A DNA stretch of 64,000 bases from Geopseudomonas aromaticivorans (GTDB lineage Bacteria > Pseudomonadota > Gammaproteobacteria > Pseudomonadales > Pseudomonadaceae), in NCBI RefSeq assembly GCF_019097855.1, contig NZ_JAHRGL010000062.1, forward strand, positions 176,112 to 240,111, given 5' to 3'. Positions 30,459 to 39,197 of the stretch are shown here, in pieces. The notes below the pieces were generated by a model that ran no database searches, had not been told where the DNA came from, and worked only from the letters and a program-made list of their open reading frames with translations. Position 1 is the first letter of the stretch; each line of letters opens with the position of its first letter. The position numbers were made by a program, and so were the translations under genes.

Positions 30459-31400
30459 ATGTCTGCATCCGCTTTTTTCTGCCTGCTCGACCACGAGGGC
30501 GTCCTCGCCGTTCACGGCCAGGACGCCGCCAAGTTCCTCCAGGGCCAGCTGACCTGCAACCTCCACTACCTCAACGCCGAGACCAGCAGCCTCGGCGCCC
30601 GCTGCACGCCCAAGGGGCGCATGGTTTCCAGTTTCCGCATCCTGCCGCTGGCCGACGGCTTCGCCCTGGCCATGGCCCGCGAGTTGGTGGAGGCGCAGCT
30701 GGCCGACCTGAAGAAGTACGCGGTGTTCTTCAAGGCCCAGCTGGCCGACGAGAGTGCAGCCTGGGTGCGCTTCGGCCTCAGCGAGGGCGACGGCGCCCTG
30801 CTCGCCCTCGGCCTCGACCTGCCGCAGGAGGCCGAGCGCGTGGCCCGCACCGGTGAGCTGCTGGCGGTCCGCCTGGGCGATGGTCGCGCCGAGCTGTGGG
30901 CACCGGCCAGCGAGGCGACCAGCCTGCGCCAGCGTCTCGCCGCGCAGCTGCGCGAGGCGCCCCTGAACGACTGGCTGCTGGCCCAGGTCCGCGCCGGCGT
31001 CGGCCAGGTGTTCGGCACCACCCGCGAACTGTTCATTCCACAGATGCTCAACCTGCAGGCCCTCGGCGGCGTCAGCTTCAAGAAGGGCTGCTACACCGGC
31101 CAGGAAATCGTTGCCCGCATGCAGTACCTCGGCCGCCTCAAGCGCCGCCTGTATCGCCTGCAGCTGGAGGGTGGCGAACTGCCGGCCGCCGGCAGCGAAC
31201 TGTTCTCGCCGGTGCACGGCAGCTCGGTCGGCGAAGTGGCGCTGGCCGCCCGCGGCGCCAACGGCATCGAGCTGCTGGCTGTGCTGCAGGACAACGCGGT
31301 CGAGGACGGCCGCCTGCATCTGGGCAGTCTCGAAGGCCCGGCCCTGCAGCTGCTCGAGCTGCCCTACGTGCTCGACAGCGACCGCGAAATCCAGCGCTGA
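30459..31400 (+). CDS. ygfZ: YgfZ-type tRNA-modifying/Fe-S maturation protein (CAF17-like)
   Basis: A folate-binding protein of the GcvT-like family needed for assembly or repair of certain Fe-S enzymes, including the tRNA methylthiotransferase MiaB. The 313-residue protein has the family signature KGCYTGQE with C211, followed by RMQYLGRLKRRLY. The N-terminus (FFCLLDHEGVLAVHGQDAAKFLQGQLTCN) is typical of the GcvT fold. The length is normal. It is divergent from sdhE, the same order as in P. aeruginosa (PA0758/PA0759). SdhE and YgfZ both service respiratory-chain cofactors. Confidence 0.93.
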   Translation: MSASAFFCLLDHEGVLAVHGQDAAKFLQGQLTCNLHYLNAETSSLGARCTPKGRMVSSFRILPLADGFALAMARELVEAQLADLKKYAVFFKAQLADESAAWVRFGLSEGDGALLALGLDLPQEAERVARTGELLAVRLGDGRAELWAPASEATSLRQRLAAQLREAPLNDWLLAQVRAGVGQVFGTTRELFIPQMLNLQALGGVSFKKGCYTGQEIVARMQYLGRLKRRLYRLQLEGGELPAAGSELFSPVHGSSVGEVALAARGANGIELLAVLQDNAVEDGRLHLGSLEGPALQLLELPYVLDSDREIQR

Positions 31401-31456
31401 ACCAGCGCCACGCCAGCCGGGCCGTCAGCTGCGGGCGGTCCGACCCACGGCCGCAC

Positions 31457-32152
31457 TCACAGCGCGGGCAACGCCCAATCCACCGGCACCAGGCCGTGCT
31501 GCTCGAGGAACTTGTTGGTCCGACCGAAATGGCCGTTGCCGATGAAGCCGCGATGGGCCGACAGCGGCGAGGGATGCGGCGAACGCAGGATCAGGTGCTT
31601 GGTCGGGTCGATCAGGCGCTCCTTGCTCTGCGCATGCGCGCCCCACAGCAGGAACACCAGGTGCGGTCGCTCCCGACTGACCACCTCGATCACCTTGTCG
31701 GTGAACGGCTGCCAGCCGGCGCTGGCGTGGGAGCCCGCCTTGCCCTGCTCGACGGTCAGCGAGGTGTTGAGCAGCAGCACGCCCTGCTCGGCCCAGTGCT
31801 GCAGACAGCCGTGGTTCGGCGGGTCGATGTTCAGGTCGCGCTTGAGCTCCTTGAAGATGTTCTGCAGCGACGGCGGCACCGGCACCCCCGGCTGTACCGA
31901 GAAGCACAGGCCGTGGGCCTGACCGGGGCCGTGATAGGGGTCCTGGCCGATGATCACCACCTTCACCCGTTCCAGCGGCGTCGAGTTCAGCGCATTGAAG
32001 ATCAGTCCGCCGGGCGGAAAGATTTCCTTGCCGGCGGCCTTCTCGGCGCGCAGGAACTCGCCCAGCGCCTGCATGTAGGGCTTGTCGAACTCCTCGCCCA
32101 GAACGGCTTTCCAGCCCGGTTCGAGTTTGATGCGATCCTGTGCGGCGCTCAT
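31457..32152 (-). CDS. ung: Uracil-DNA glycosylase
   Basis: Removes uracil from DNA to start base-excision repair. The 231-residue family 1 enzyme has the water-activating loop IIGQDPYHG (D71, Y73), the LLLNTSLTV block, and the minor-groove loop [11 protein letters not shown] that holds the second catalytic His. It is convergent with ygfZ and appears to be a single-gene unit. Confidence 0.97.
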   Translation of the reverse strand: MSAAQDRIKLEPGWKAVLGEEFDKPYMQALGEFLRAEKAAGKEIFPPGGLIFNALNSTPLERVKVVIIGQDPYHGPGQAHGLCFSVQPGVPVPPSLQNIFKELKRDLNIDPPNHGCLQHWAEQGVLLLNTSLTVEQGKAGSHASAGWQPFTDKVIEVVSRERPHLVFLLWGAHAQSKERLIDPTKHLILRSPHPSPLSAHRGFIGNGHFGRTNKFLEQHGLVPVDWALPAL

Positions 32153-32348
32153 GCCAAACCTCTGCGTGCAAACGAAAGCGGCACGCTAGAGAAGCCCTCC
32201 CGGCAAGTCAAGGCGCGACCTTCGGCGTGGGTCGCAGGCGCCGCGGACGACGACCGAAGTCGCAGCCCGGCCACCGTAAAAGCGCATGGGCCGCCCCTGC
32301 GCACCTGCGTACAACGATGCCCTCCCCCCTCACTAAGGAAAGGTGTCC

Positions 32349-33587
32349 ATGCGCCGACTCGTCTGCCTCAGCCTGCTGCTGCTCGGCTTCAGCGTTCACG
32401 CGGCCCCCAGCGGCGATCCCCTGCGGATCGGCCTCAACTATCCACGCACCGGCAACGACAAGGCCGAGGGGCTCGAGCAGATCCGCGGCGCCCTGCTGGC
32501 CATCGAGCAGATCAACGCCCAGGGCGGCGTGCTCGGTCGCCCACTGCAGCTGGAAACCGCCAACAGCGCCTCGCGCGTGGATACCGCGCAACGCAACGTC
32601 GATCGCCTGCAGGCCCGCGGAGTCGCCATGCTGTTCGGCGGCGCCACCAGCGAGGAGGTCATCGCGGCGAGCCAGCACGCCCGCCAGTACGGCCTGCTGT
32701 ACTTCGCCACCCAGGCCTACGCCAACGAGGTCACCGGCCAGTCCGGCCATCGCTACCTGTTTCGCGAATGCACCAGTGCACGGATGAGCGCCCGCGTACT
32801 CGGCGAATACCTCGCCATCCACCAGCCACGCCGACGCTACTTCCACATCACTCGCGACGACGCTTGGGGGCGCAGCATGGAAAGCGCCCTGCGCGAAAGC
32901 ACCGGCACCCAGGACAAGGCGCGTCACGGCCACCGCAGCCTGGCGGCCAACGGCGCACGCCTGCAGGATCTGAACAACGTGCTGGAAGCGGCCAGCAAGA
33001 GCGACGCCGAGATGCTGGTGCTCAACCTGCTCGGCAGCGACCTGGTCCAGGCCATGCACGTGGTCAATCAGCTCGGCCTCAACCGCCGTATGCAGATCAT
33101 CGTGCCGCACCTGACCAAGCCGCTGGTGCAGCAGGCCGGCCCGGCGCTGATGGAAGGCGTGATCGGTACGGAAACCTGGATCTGGAGGGCCGCCGAGCTA
33201 GAGAGCAGCGCGGCCGGTCAGGACTTCGTCAAGCAGTTCATCGCCCAGCACGGGGAATACCCCGACAGCAGCGCGGCCTCGACCTACGCCATCGTCCGCC
33301 AGTGGGCGGATGCCGTGGCACGCGCCGGCAGCAGCAGCAGCGAGGCGGTGATCCGCGCGCTCGAAGGCCACCGTTACCAGCTGCTCAAGGGGCCACAGGA
33401 GTGGCGCGCCTTCGACCATCAGAACGTGCAGGACATCTATGCGGTGCGCGTCCGTGCGCGCGGCGAAATCATGAAGGATGCGTTGAAACAGGACTATTTC
33501 GAGATCATCCACCGCATGAATGGCACGCAAGCGGCCATAGCCCAGGAGGACTGGCAGCAGGAGCGCGATAGCCTGACCCTCGAATAA
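32349..33587 (+). CDS. Periplasmic substrate-binding protein, LivK-like (copy 1)
   Basis: A 412-residue type 1 periplasmic binding protein (Peripla_BP_6 family). The signal peptide is MRRLVCLSLLLLGFSVHA, and the mature protein starts LRIGLNYPRTGNDKAEG. The fold blocks GALLAIEQINAQGGVLGRP, MLFGGATSEEV and the C-terminal YQLLKGPQEWRAFDHQN are shared with the next gene, of which it is clearly a paralogue. The ATG at 32349 follows AAGGAAAGG. No permease or ATPase gene is adjacent, so the ligand and partner are unknown; branched amino acids, amides or a sensor-kinase input are all possible. Confidence 0.85.
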   Translation: MRRLVCLSLLLLGFSVHAAPSGDPLRIGLNYPRTGNDKAEGLEQIRGALLAIEQINAQGGVLGRPLQLETANSASRVDTAQRNVDRLQARGVAMLFGGATSEEVIAASQHARQYGLLYFATQAYANEVTGQSGHRYLFRECTSARMSARVLGEYLAIHQPRRRYFHITRDDAWGRSMESALRESTGTQDKARHGHRSLAANGARLQDLNNVLEAASKSDAEMLVLNLLGSDLVQAMHVVNQLGLNRRMQIIVPHLTKPLVQQAGPALMEGVIGTETWIWRAAELESSAAGQDFVKQFIAQHGEYPDSSAASTYAIVRQWADAVARAGSSSSEAVIRALEGHRYQLLKGPQEWRAFDHQNVQDIYAVRVRARGEIMKDALKQDYFEIIHRMNGTQAAIAQEDWQQERDSLTLE

Positions 33588-33807
33588 CCCTCGACTTCGT
33601 CACAAAAAGCCGCGAATCCACACCTTGCCGGCCTGCCGCACGCGCCATCGGCACGCCCGTTCGGCGCCGCGGCACAGCAGCCCCAGCGAAGGCGTGACGC
33701 ACAGCACAAAAAAACATCCTACCGCGATAGACGAATAGCTAATCCCCGCCGCCTGCTCCGCCGCGTACAAGACGCTTGGGCAAACATAACAACTACCAGG
33801 AGGCCCC

Positions 33808-35055
33808 ATGAAGCGCACTCTTACTGCACTGGCCCTGTGGGCCGGATTTTGCACGACTGCCAGTGCAGTGGATCCGATCACCCTCGGCCTGAACTATCCC
33901 CGGACCGGCAGCTACAAGGAAGAAGGGCTGGCGCAGATGCGCGGCGCCCTGCTCGCCATCGACGAACTGAATGCCAAGGGCGGCGTACTCGGCCGCCCAG
34001 TACGCATCATCAGCCGCGATACCGCCTCGCGGCCGGACAAGGCCGTGAACAACGTCGACCGCCTGGTCGAGGACGGTGCGGTGATGCTGTTCGGCGGCGC
34101 CTCCAGCGCCGTGGCCATCGCGGCCAGCAAGCGCGCCAAGGAGCGCGGCGTGCTGTACTTCGGCACCCTCACCTACTCCAACGACACCACCGGCAAGAAC
34201 GGCCACCGCTACATGTTCCGCGAGTCCAACAACGCGTGGATGAGCGCCCGGGTCCTCGGCCAGTACCTGGCCAAGACCCTGCCGAACAAGAACTACTTCT
34301 ACGTCACCGCCGACTACACCTGGGGCAACACCAGCGAAAGCTCGCTGCGCCAGAACACTGGCAGCACCGACACCAGCAAGCATCCGGGTCTCAAGGTGCC
34401 CTTCCCCGGCGCACGTCTGGAGGACTATCGCAACGCGCTGACCCAGGCGGCCAGCAGCAATGCCGATGTGCTCGCCCTGGTGCTGTTCGGCGACGACCTG
34501 GTGCGCGCCATGCGCATCGCCGAAGACCTCGGCCTGACCAAGCGCATGCAGATTGTCGCCCCCAACCTGACCCAGAGCATGGTCGAGCAGGGCGGTCCCG
34601 GCCTGATGCAGGGCGTGATCGGCACCGAACCCTGGACCTGGCGCGTACCGGAACTGGAGAAGTCCGAGCCCGGCATCGCCTTCGTCAAGAACTACGCGGA
34701 GCGCTACCAGCTCTACCCCTCCAGCTCGGCCGCCTCGGCCTACAGCATCGTGCACCAGTGGGCCGACGCCGCCACCCGTGCGCGCAGCCTGGAGAGCGAA
34801 AACCTGATCAAGGCCCTCGAAGGGCACAAGTATCAGCTGCTCAAGGGCCCGCAGGAATGGCGCGCCTTTGACCACCAGAACGTGCAAACCGTGTATGCCG
34901 TGAAGGTTCGCCAGCGCGACGACATCATGCATGACCGCACCAAGCAGGACTACTTCGAGATCGTCGGCCGCATGGACGGCGCCCAGGCAGCCCCGAGCCT
35001 GGACGAGTGGAAGCAGGAACGCACCGCCGCCGGCCAACCGCCGCAACTGCAGTAA
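33808..35055 (+). CDS. Periplasmic substrate-binding protein, LivK-like (copy 2)
   Basis: A 415-residue paralogue of the preceding gene, aligned end to end: LGLNYPRTGSYKEEGLAQMRGALLAI early, MLFGGASSAVAIAASK, GVIGTEPWTW and YQLLKGPQEWRAFDHQN late. The signal peptide ends TTASA before VDPITLG. The ribosome site AGGAGG lies 4-10 bases before the ATG. The 220 bases between the two copies carry no gene. Two successive binding proteins without transporter parts suggest either a shared ABC transporter encoded elsewhere or a sensory role. Confidence 0.85.
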   Translation: MKRTLTALALWAGFCTTASAVDPITLGLNYPRTGSYKEEGLAQMRGALLAIDELNAKGGVLGRPVRIISRDTASRPDKAVNNVDRLVEDGAVMLFGGASSAVAIAASKRAKERGVLYFGTLTYSNDTTGKNGHRYMFRESNNAWMSARVLGQYLAKTLPNKNYFYVTADYTWGNTSESSLRQNTGSTDTSKHPGLKVPFPGARLEDYRNALTQAASSNADVLALVLFGDDLVRAMRIAEDLGLTKRMQIVAPNLTQSMVEQGGPGLMQGVIGTEPWTWRVPELEKSEPGIAFVKNYAERYQLYPSSSAASAYSIVHQWADAATRARSLESENLIKALEGHKYQLLKGPQEWRAFDHQNVQTVYAVKVRQRDDIMHDRTKQDYFEIVGRMDGAQAAPSLDEWKQERTAAGQPPQLQ

Positions 35056-35064
35056 CGCCCTCGC

Positions 35065-35100
35065 CCGGCCATCACAGCCTCGCATGGCTGCGATGGCCGG
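35065..35100 (+). terminator. Hairpin after the second binding-protein gene
   Basis: CCGGCCATC at 35065-35073 pairs with GATGGCCGG at 35092-35100, and the inner ACAGCC/GGCTG part extends the stem. It starts 9 bases after the stop. No T-tract follows, so termination is likely but unproven. Confidence 0.55.
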
Positions 35101-35260
35101 CGCATTCCCGCGCCGGGACTGGACAACTCCCGATCAGCACAGCTAAAAGAAGCTCAGCCCTTGCAGTTGCAAGTCGGACTGAGTATCCGCCCGCAGGATG
35201 GCCCAGCGGCCGGAAGCCCCGGCCCCGCCTGGCAGCCCCTGCCTAAAGCCGAGGACCGTC

Positions 35261-36079
35261 ATGAGCAACGCCGTCGAACCCTACAAATCTGCCCCCTTCG
35301 ATCTGACCCACAAGCTGACCGTGGAAAAACACGGCCATACCGCGCTGGTCACCATCAACAACCCGCCCGCCAACACCTGGGACCGCGACTCGCTGATCGG
35401 CCTGCGCCAGCTCATCGAGCATCTCAACCGCGACGATGACATCTACGCCCTGGTGATCAGCGGCCAGGGCAGCAAGTTCTTCAGCGCCGGTGCCGACCTC
35501 AAGCTGTTCGCCGACGGCGACAAGGCCCGCGCCCGCAGCATGGCACGCCTGTTCGGCGAAGCCTTCGAGGCACTGCGCGACTTCCGTGGCGTGAGCATCG
35601 CCGCGATCAACGGCTACGCCATGGGCGGTGGCCTCGAGTGCGCCCTGGCCTGCGATATCCGCATCGCCGAACGCGAGGCGCAACTGGCCCTGCCGGAAGC
35701 CGGCGTCGGCCTGCTGCCCTGCGCTGGCGGCACCCAGCACCTGCCCTGGTTGATCGGCGAAGGCTGGGCCAAGCGCATGATCCTCTGCGGCGAACGGGTC
35801 GACGCGGAAACCGCACTGCGCATCGGCCTGGTCGAGCAGGTAGTGGACAGCGGCGAGGCGCGCGGCCATGCCCTGCTGCTGGCCGCCCGGGTCGGCCGGC
35901 AGAGTCCGGTGGCGGTGCGCGCGATCAAGCCGCTGATCCAGGGCGCGCGCCAGCGCGGCCCGAGCAGCTGGCTGGCCGAGGAGCGCGAGCGCTTCGTCGA
36001 CCTGTTCGACGCCGACGACACCCGCGAAGGCGTCAGCGCCTTTCTGGAAAAGCGCGACCCGCACTGGCGCAACCGCTGA
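35261..36079 (+). CDS. Enoyl-CoA hydratase (crotonase family), DspI/PA0745-like
   Basis: A 272-residue crotonase. Both catalytic Glu residues are present, E126 in GGGLECALACD and E146 in ALPEAGVG, 20 apart as in rat enoyl-CoA hydratase. The oxyanion-hole block FFSAGADLKLF also matches. It should therefore hydrate or dehydrate 2-enoyl-CoA. The ATG at 35261 has GAGGA upstream. The gene order with the next gene corresponds to PA0745-PA0744. PA0745 (DspI) of P. aeruginosa has been reported as required for the dispersal signal cis-2-decenoic acid, and this protein is a candidate orthologue on length and context only. Confidence 0.85.
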   Translation: MSNAVEPYKSAPFDLTHKLTVEKHGHTALVTINNPPANTWDRDSLIGLRQLIEHLNRDDDIYALVISGQGSKFFSAGADLKLFADGDKARARSMARLFGEAFEALRDFRGVSIAAINGYAMGGGLECALACDIRIAEREAQLALPEAGVGLLPCAGGTQHLPWLIGEGWAKRMILCGERVDAETALRIGLVEQVVDSGEARGHALLLAARVGRQSPVAVRAIKPLIQGARQRGPSSWLAEERERFVDLFDADDTREGVSAFLEKRDPHWRNR

Positions 36080-36107
36080 CCCACGCGAAGGCGCAGGAGA
36101 AGACGCG

Positions 36108-37220
36108 ATGAATGTGCTGTTCGAAGAACGCCCGAGCCGCCACGGCTACCGCATCGGCATCGCGACCCTCGATGCGGAACAGAGCCTCAATGCGGTGTCC
36201 CTGCCGATGATCGAGGCGCTGGACCACCGCCTGCATGCCTGGCAGGACGATCCCGAGATCGCCTGCGTGGTGCTGCGCGCCAGCGGCAGCAAGGCCTTCA
36301 GTGCCGGCGGCGACGTGCGCCAACTGGCCGAGGCGTGCCGCGCCCATCCCGGCGAAGTGCCGCCGCTGGCCCGGCGCTTCTTCGCCGACGAATACCGCCT
36401 GTACCAGCGCCTGCACCACTACCGCAAACCGCTGCTGTGCTGGGCCCATGGCTACGTCATGGGCGGCGGCCTGGGCCTGATGCAGAGCGCCAGCCTGCGC
36501 ATCGTCACGCCCTCGAGCCGGCTGGCCATGCCGGAGATCGGCATCGGCCTGTACCCCGACGTCGGCGCCAGCTGGTTTCTCAACCGCCTGCCCGGCAAGC
36601 TCGGCCTGTTCGTCGGCCTCAGCGCCTGCCAGCTCAATGCCCGCGATGCCCTCGACCTCGACCTGGCCGACCGCTTCCTGCTCGACAGCCAGCAGGACGC
36701 CCTGCTGCACGGCCTGGTGCAGATCAACTGGACGGAACAGGCCGATAGCCAGCTGCACAGTCTGCTGCAGGCGCTGGAGGACGAAGCCCTGCCCCAGCGC
36801 CCCAGCGCCCAGCTGCTGCCCCGGCGCGAACGGATCGACCGCCTGCTGGACGTGGCCGACCTGCCGGCAGCCTGGCAGGCGCTCAGTACGCTCAAGGACG
36901 ACAGCGATCCCCTGCTGGCCCGCGCCGCCGCCACCCTCGATACCGCCTGCCCGCTGACCGCCCACCTGATCTGGGAGCAGTTGCGCCGGGCGCCCTACCT
37001 CGCGCTGGCCGACGTATTCCGCATGGAGTACACGATGAGCCTGAACTGCTGCCGCCACCCCGAGTTCGCCGAAGGCGTGCGCGCCCGCCTGATCGACAAG
37101 GACAATCAGCCGCGCTGGCACTGGCCGGAGGTGACCCGCATTCCCGCCGCGGCGATCGCGGCCCACTTCAGCCCGACCTGGGAAGGGGAGCATCCGCTGG
37201 CGGATCTCAGCGACCGTTGA
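36108..37220 (+). CDS. 3-hydroxyisobutyryl-CoA hydrolase-like crotonase
   Basis: A 370-residue member of the ECH_2 branch, which in valine breakdown releases 3-hydroxyisobutyrate from its CoA ester. The catalytic pair of human HIBCH is conserved: E143 and D151 in MPEIGIGLYPDVGASWFL, 8 residues apart. The block KAFSAGGDVRQL forms the oxyanion hole, and the C-terminal extension absent from simple hydratases is present (about 270-370). It follows the enoyl-CoA hydratase by 28 bases. Annotation as a plain enoyl-CoA hydratase/isomerase is possible but less likely. Confidence 0.85.
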   Translation: MNVLFEERPSRHGYRIGIATLDAEQSLNAVSLPMIEALDHRLHAWQDDPEIACVVLRASGSKAFSAGGDVRQLAEACRAHPGEVPPLARRFFADEYRLYQRLHHYRKPLLCWAHGYVMGGGLGLMQSASLRIVTPSSRLAMPEIGIGLYPDVGASWFLNRLPGKLGLFVGLSACQLNARDALDLDLADRFLLDSQQDALLHGLVQINWTEQADSQLHSLLQALEDEALPQRPSAQLLPRRERIDRLLDVADLPAAWQALSTLKDDSDPLLARAAATLDTACPLTAHLIWEQLRRAPYLALADVFRMEYTMSLNCCRHPEFAEGVRARLIDKDNQPRWHWPEVTRIPAAAIAAHFSPTWEGEHPLADLSDR

Positions 37221-37242
37221 GCATCCCCGACGCCGAAAAGCA

Positions 37243-37268
37243 CCACGGGGCGCCATAGCGCCCCGTGG
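37243..37268 (-). terminator. Terminator between the crotonase and His-rich lipoprotein genes
   Basis: An 11-bp perfect stem (CCACGGGGCGC at 37243-37253, complement at 37258-37268) with a 4-base loop. On the minus strand it is followed by TGCTTTTC, so it ends the leftward lipoprotein transcript; it may also serve the rightward one. Confidence 0.75.
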
Positions 37269-37307
37269 TCGAAAGCCTGAGGCCCTGCGGCCCCGGCACA
37301 ATCGCGA

Positions 37308-37556
37308 TCAGTCATCATCGTCGTCATGATGGCGACGGCCATCGCGGCGGCCATCCCAGTCATCGCCGCGCCGGCCCTCCCACCGATCACTGCGATGGTC
37401 GCGATGGTCGCGCCCCTCCCAATGCCGGTGGTGGCGCTCGCCGTCATCCCAATGACCACGACCACTCCGGTACGCGGAGTCATAGTCATCGTCGTAGACC
37501 ACACATCCCGACAGCCCGAGCACCACTCCCAACAGCAATACGGCAAGACCACGCAT
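37308..37556 (-). CDS. Small His/Asp-rich lipoprotein
   Basis: An 82-residue lipoprotein starting MRGLAVLLLGVVLGLSGC (lipobox LSGC). The mature 65 residues are almost entirely Asp, His, Arg, Gly and Trp, with clusters such as GERHHRHWEGRDHRDH and a terminal HHDDDDD. Such composition could bind divalent metal ions or be intrinsically disordered. The ATG at 37556 is preferred over an upstream in-frame ATG because it opens the signal. It is followed by a strong terminator. Function unknown. Confidence 0.7.
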   Translation of the reverse strand: MRGLAVLLLGVVLGLSGCVVYDDDYDSAYRSGRGHWDDGERHHRHWEGRDHRDHRSDRWEGRRGDDWDGRRDGRRHHDDDDD

Positions 37557-37665
37557 GATCGGCTCCTCGACCCTCATTCACCTGCTTAGTGAGATTCGCG
37601 AAGGCACCTGGAAGTTCAGCGGCCGAGCAACATGGACGCTATAAATGCGTGGTCATGGAAAAACG

Positions 37666-37688
37666 AACGGGGCGCCATGCGCCCCGTT
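37666..37688 (-). terminator. Terminator of the CPPGQ lipoprotein gene
   Basis: A 10-bp perfect stem (AACGGGGCGC at 37666-37675, complement at 37679-37688) with a 3-base loop, just past the stop at 37695. On the minus strand it continues CGTTTTTCC. Its core is nearly the same as that of the terminator at 37243-37268. Confidence 0.8.
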
Positions 37689-37694
37689 GCTTGC

Positions 37695-37877
37695 TCAGCA
37701 GTTGCCTTTCTTGGCCTGGCCCGGCGGGCAGAAGTGACCACCTCCATGACCACCACCGTCGCCACCGATATCGACATGCACGTCGTCACCCACATCGGCA
37801 CTCACCCCGGGCACACGCACGCTGCAACCGGCCAGCACGAACACCAGACCCAACATCAACACGGAGAATGCGCGCAT
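37695..37877 (-). CDS. 60-residue lipoprotein with C-terminal CPPGQAKKGNC motif
   Basis: A tiny lipoprotein: MRAFSVLMLGLVFVLAGC signal (lipobox LAGC), a Gly/Asp/His linker (DIGGDGGGHGGGH), and the C-terminal motif FCPPGQAKKGNC, whose two Cys could form a disulfide or bind metal. Similar short proteins with a CPPGQAKKGxC ending are, as far as I recall, annotated as hypothetical in pseudomonads. The ATG at 37877 has GCAGGTG upstream, and a terminator follows. Function unknown. Confidence 0.72.
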   Translation of the reverse strand: MRAFSVLMLGLVFVLAGCSVRVPGVSADVGDDVHVDIGGDGGGHGGGHFCPPGQAKKGNC

Positions 37878-38038
37878 ATAAGCACCTGCAAATTCAGTGG
37901 TTGGTCAAACAATAAGACCGTTATTATCGGCAATAGGTTCATCGGGCTGTGGTGTGACGACAGAGCCACTTTGCCGAACGGATCGCCAAACCGAGAGGCT
38001 TGCCCCCCACTTTCCGCTTCTGCACACGAGCTCCCCTC

Positions 38039-38731
38039 ATGCGCCTGGACCGCTTCCTCAGCAAACGTCCCGAATTCAGCCGCCAGGATGTCCGCCTCCT
38101 GCTGCTGGAGGGGCGTGTGCGGGTCGACGGCCAGGCCGTCAGCGATGGCCTCTGCGAAGTCAGCGCATTCAGCCGAATCGAACTGGACGGGCAGGTGCTG
38201 CAGCAGGGCTACCCGGCACGCTACTTGATGGTGCACAAGCCGACTGGCTGCGTCAGCGCCACCCACGATCCACAGCACGACACGGTGCTCGACCTGCTGC
38301 CGGCCGCCGAGCGCGAGGGCCTGCACATCGCCGGCCGCCTCGACGGCAACACCACCGGCCTGCTCCTGCTGACCAACGACGGCCAGTGGTCGCGGCGTCT
38401 TACCCTGCCGGGCAGCAAACTGCCCAAGATCTACCAGGTGGAAACCGCGGAGCCGATCGGGCCCGAATACGTCGAGACCTTCGCCCGCGGCATCTACTTC
38501 GCCTTCGAGGACCTCACCACCCTGCCCGCCCGGCTGGAGATTCTCGGCAGCCATAGCGCCCGCCTCACCTTGGTCGAGGGTCGCTACCATCAGGTCAAGC
38601 GCATGTTCGGCCACTTCCGTAACCGGGTCACTCGCCTGCATCGCGAAAGCATCGGCCCGATCCGCCTCGACCAGGCCCTGCAACCGGGGCAGTATCGTCC
38701 GCTGACCGCCGAAGAAATCGCCTGTTGCTGA
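38039..38731 (+). CDS. RsuA-family 16S rRNA pseudouridine synthase
   Basis: A 230-residue pseudouridine synthase with an N-terminal S4 RNA-binding domain (MRLDRFLSKRPEFSRQDVRLLL). The catalytic domain shows HKPTGCVSATHD, the active-site motif GRLDGNTTGLLLL with nucleophile D102, and EGRYHQVKRMFGHFRN. The short length and S4 domain fit RsuA, which modifies U516 of 16S rRNA. The ATG at 38039 begins the S4 domain. A small hairpin (ATGCC/GGCAT at 38758-38772) follows. Confidence 0.88.
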   Translation: MRLDRFLSKRPEFSRQDVRLLLLEGRVRVDGQAVSDGLCEVSAFSRIELDGQVLQQGYPARYLMVHKPTGCVSATHDPQHDTVLDLLPAAEREGLHIAGRLDGNTTGLLLLTNDGQWSRRLTLPGSKLPKIYQVETAEPIGPEYVETFARGIYFAFEDLTTLPARLEILGSHSARLTLVEGRYHQVKRMFGHFRNRVTRLHRESIGPIRLDQALQPGQYRPLTAEEIACC

Positions 38732-38823
38732 GCCCATCCGCTGATTAATGCCCCTTAATGCCCCTTCGGCATAAAACGGGCTTCACCCCAGACGCATCTT
38801 CTGGTAAAAAGACGGCCTGCCAA

Positions 38824-38897
38824 GCGGGCGTCGTATAATGGTAATACCCTAGCTTCCCAAGCTAGAGCCGTGGGTTCGATTCCCATCGCCCGCTCCA
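38824..38897 (+). tRNA. tRNA-Gly (anticodon CCC)
   Basis: A 74-base cloverleaf including an encoded CCA. The acceptor stem GCGGGCG at 38824-38830 pairs with CGCCCGC at 38887-38893; the discriminator is T, and CCA is at 38895-38897. The anticodon stem CTAGC/GCTAG encloses the loop TTCCCAA with anticodon CCC at 38856-38858. The T arm has GTGGGTTCGATTCCCAT. It reads GGG codons. It stands alone between rsuA-like and SulP genes, with a terminator about 45 bases downstream. Confidence 0.97.
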
Positions 38898-38940
38898 GTC
38901 ACCATCCCACATGCTCAGGCATGTAGCGGAAACCCAGAGA

Positions 38941-38968
38941 AACCGGCCCCTGCAGCCGGTTTTTTTGT
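38941..38968 (+). terminator. Intrinsic terminator after tRNA-Gly
   Basis: A 7-bp stem (AACCGGC at 38941-38947 with GCCGGTT at 38955-38961) with a 7-base loop, followed immediately by a run of T. The 230 bases from here to the SulP gene show no further gene. Confidence 0.85.
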
Positions 38969-39197
38969 GTCCGCACGTTCCCTCCTGCCCCCGTATATCC
39001 GCTGCCTAGCTACCCCCTCCCGGCAAGGCTGAGCCGCTTCAAGCGGTCCCGCCACTCCCTGCTCATGCCGTGGACGGCCAGCAGCGCCTGGCCACCCCGC
39101 GCAAGACAGGTAGCCGATTCTTGGCCTAGCCTTGTTCTTGACTCCCAGTAACCCGGCTTTCTGAGCCAGCCCCTGCCCTCGACGAGGACGCTCTGCC

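Noticed and set aside
38755-38765. Tandem TTAATGCCCC duplication after the RsuA-like gene
   Set aside because: Two 10-base copies only; more likely a small slip than a functional repeat, though it adds to a weak hairpin.
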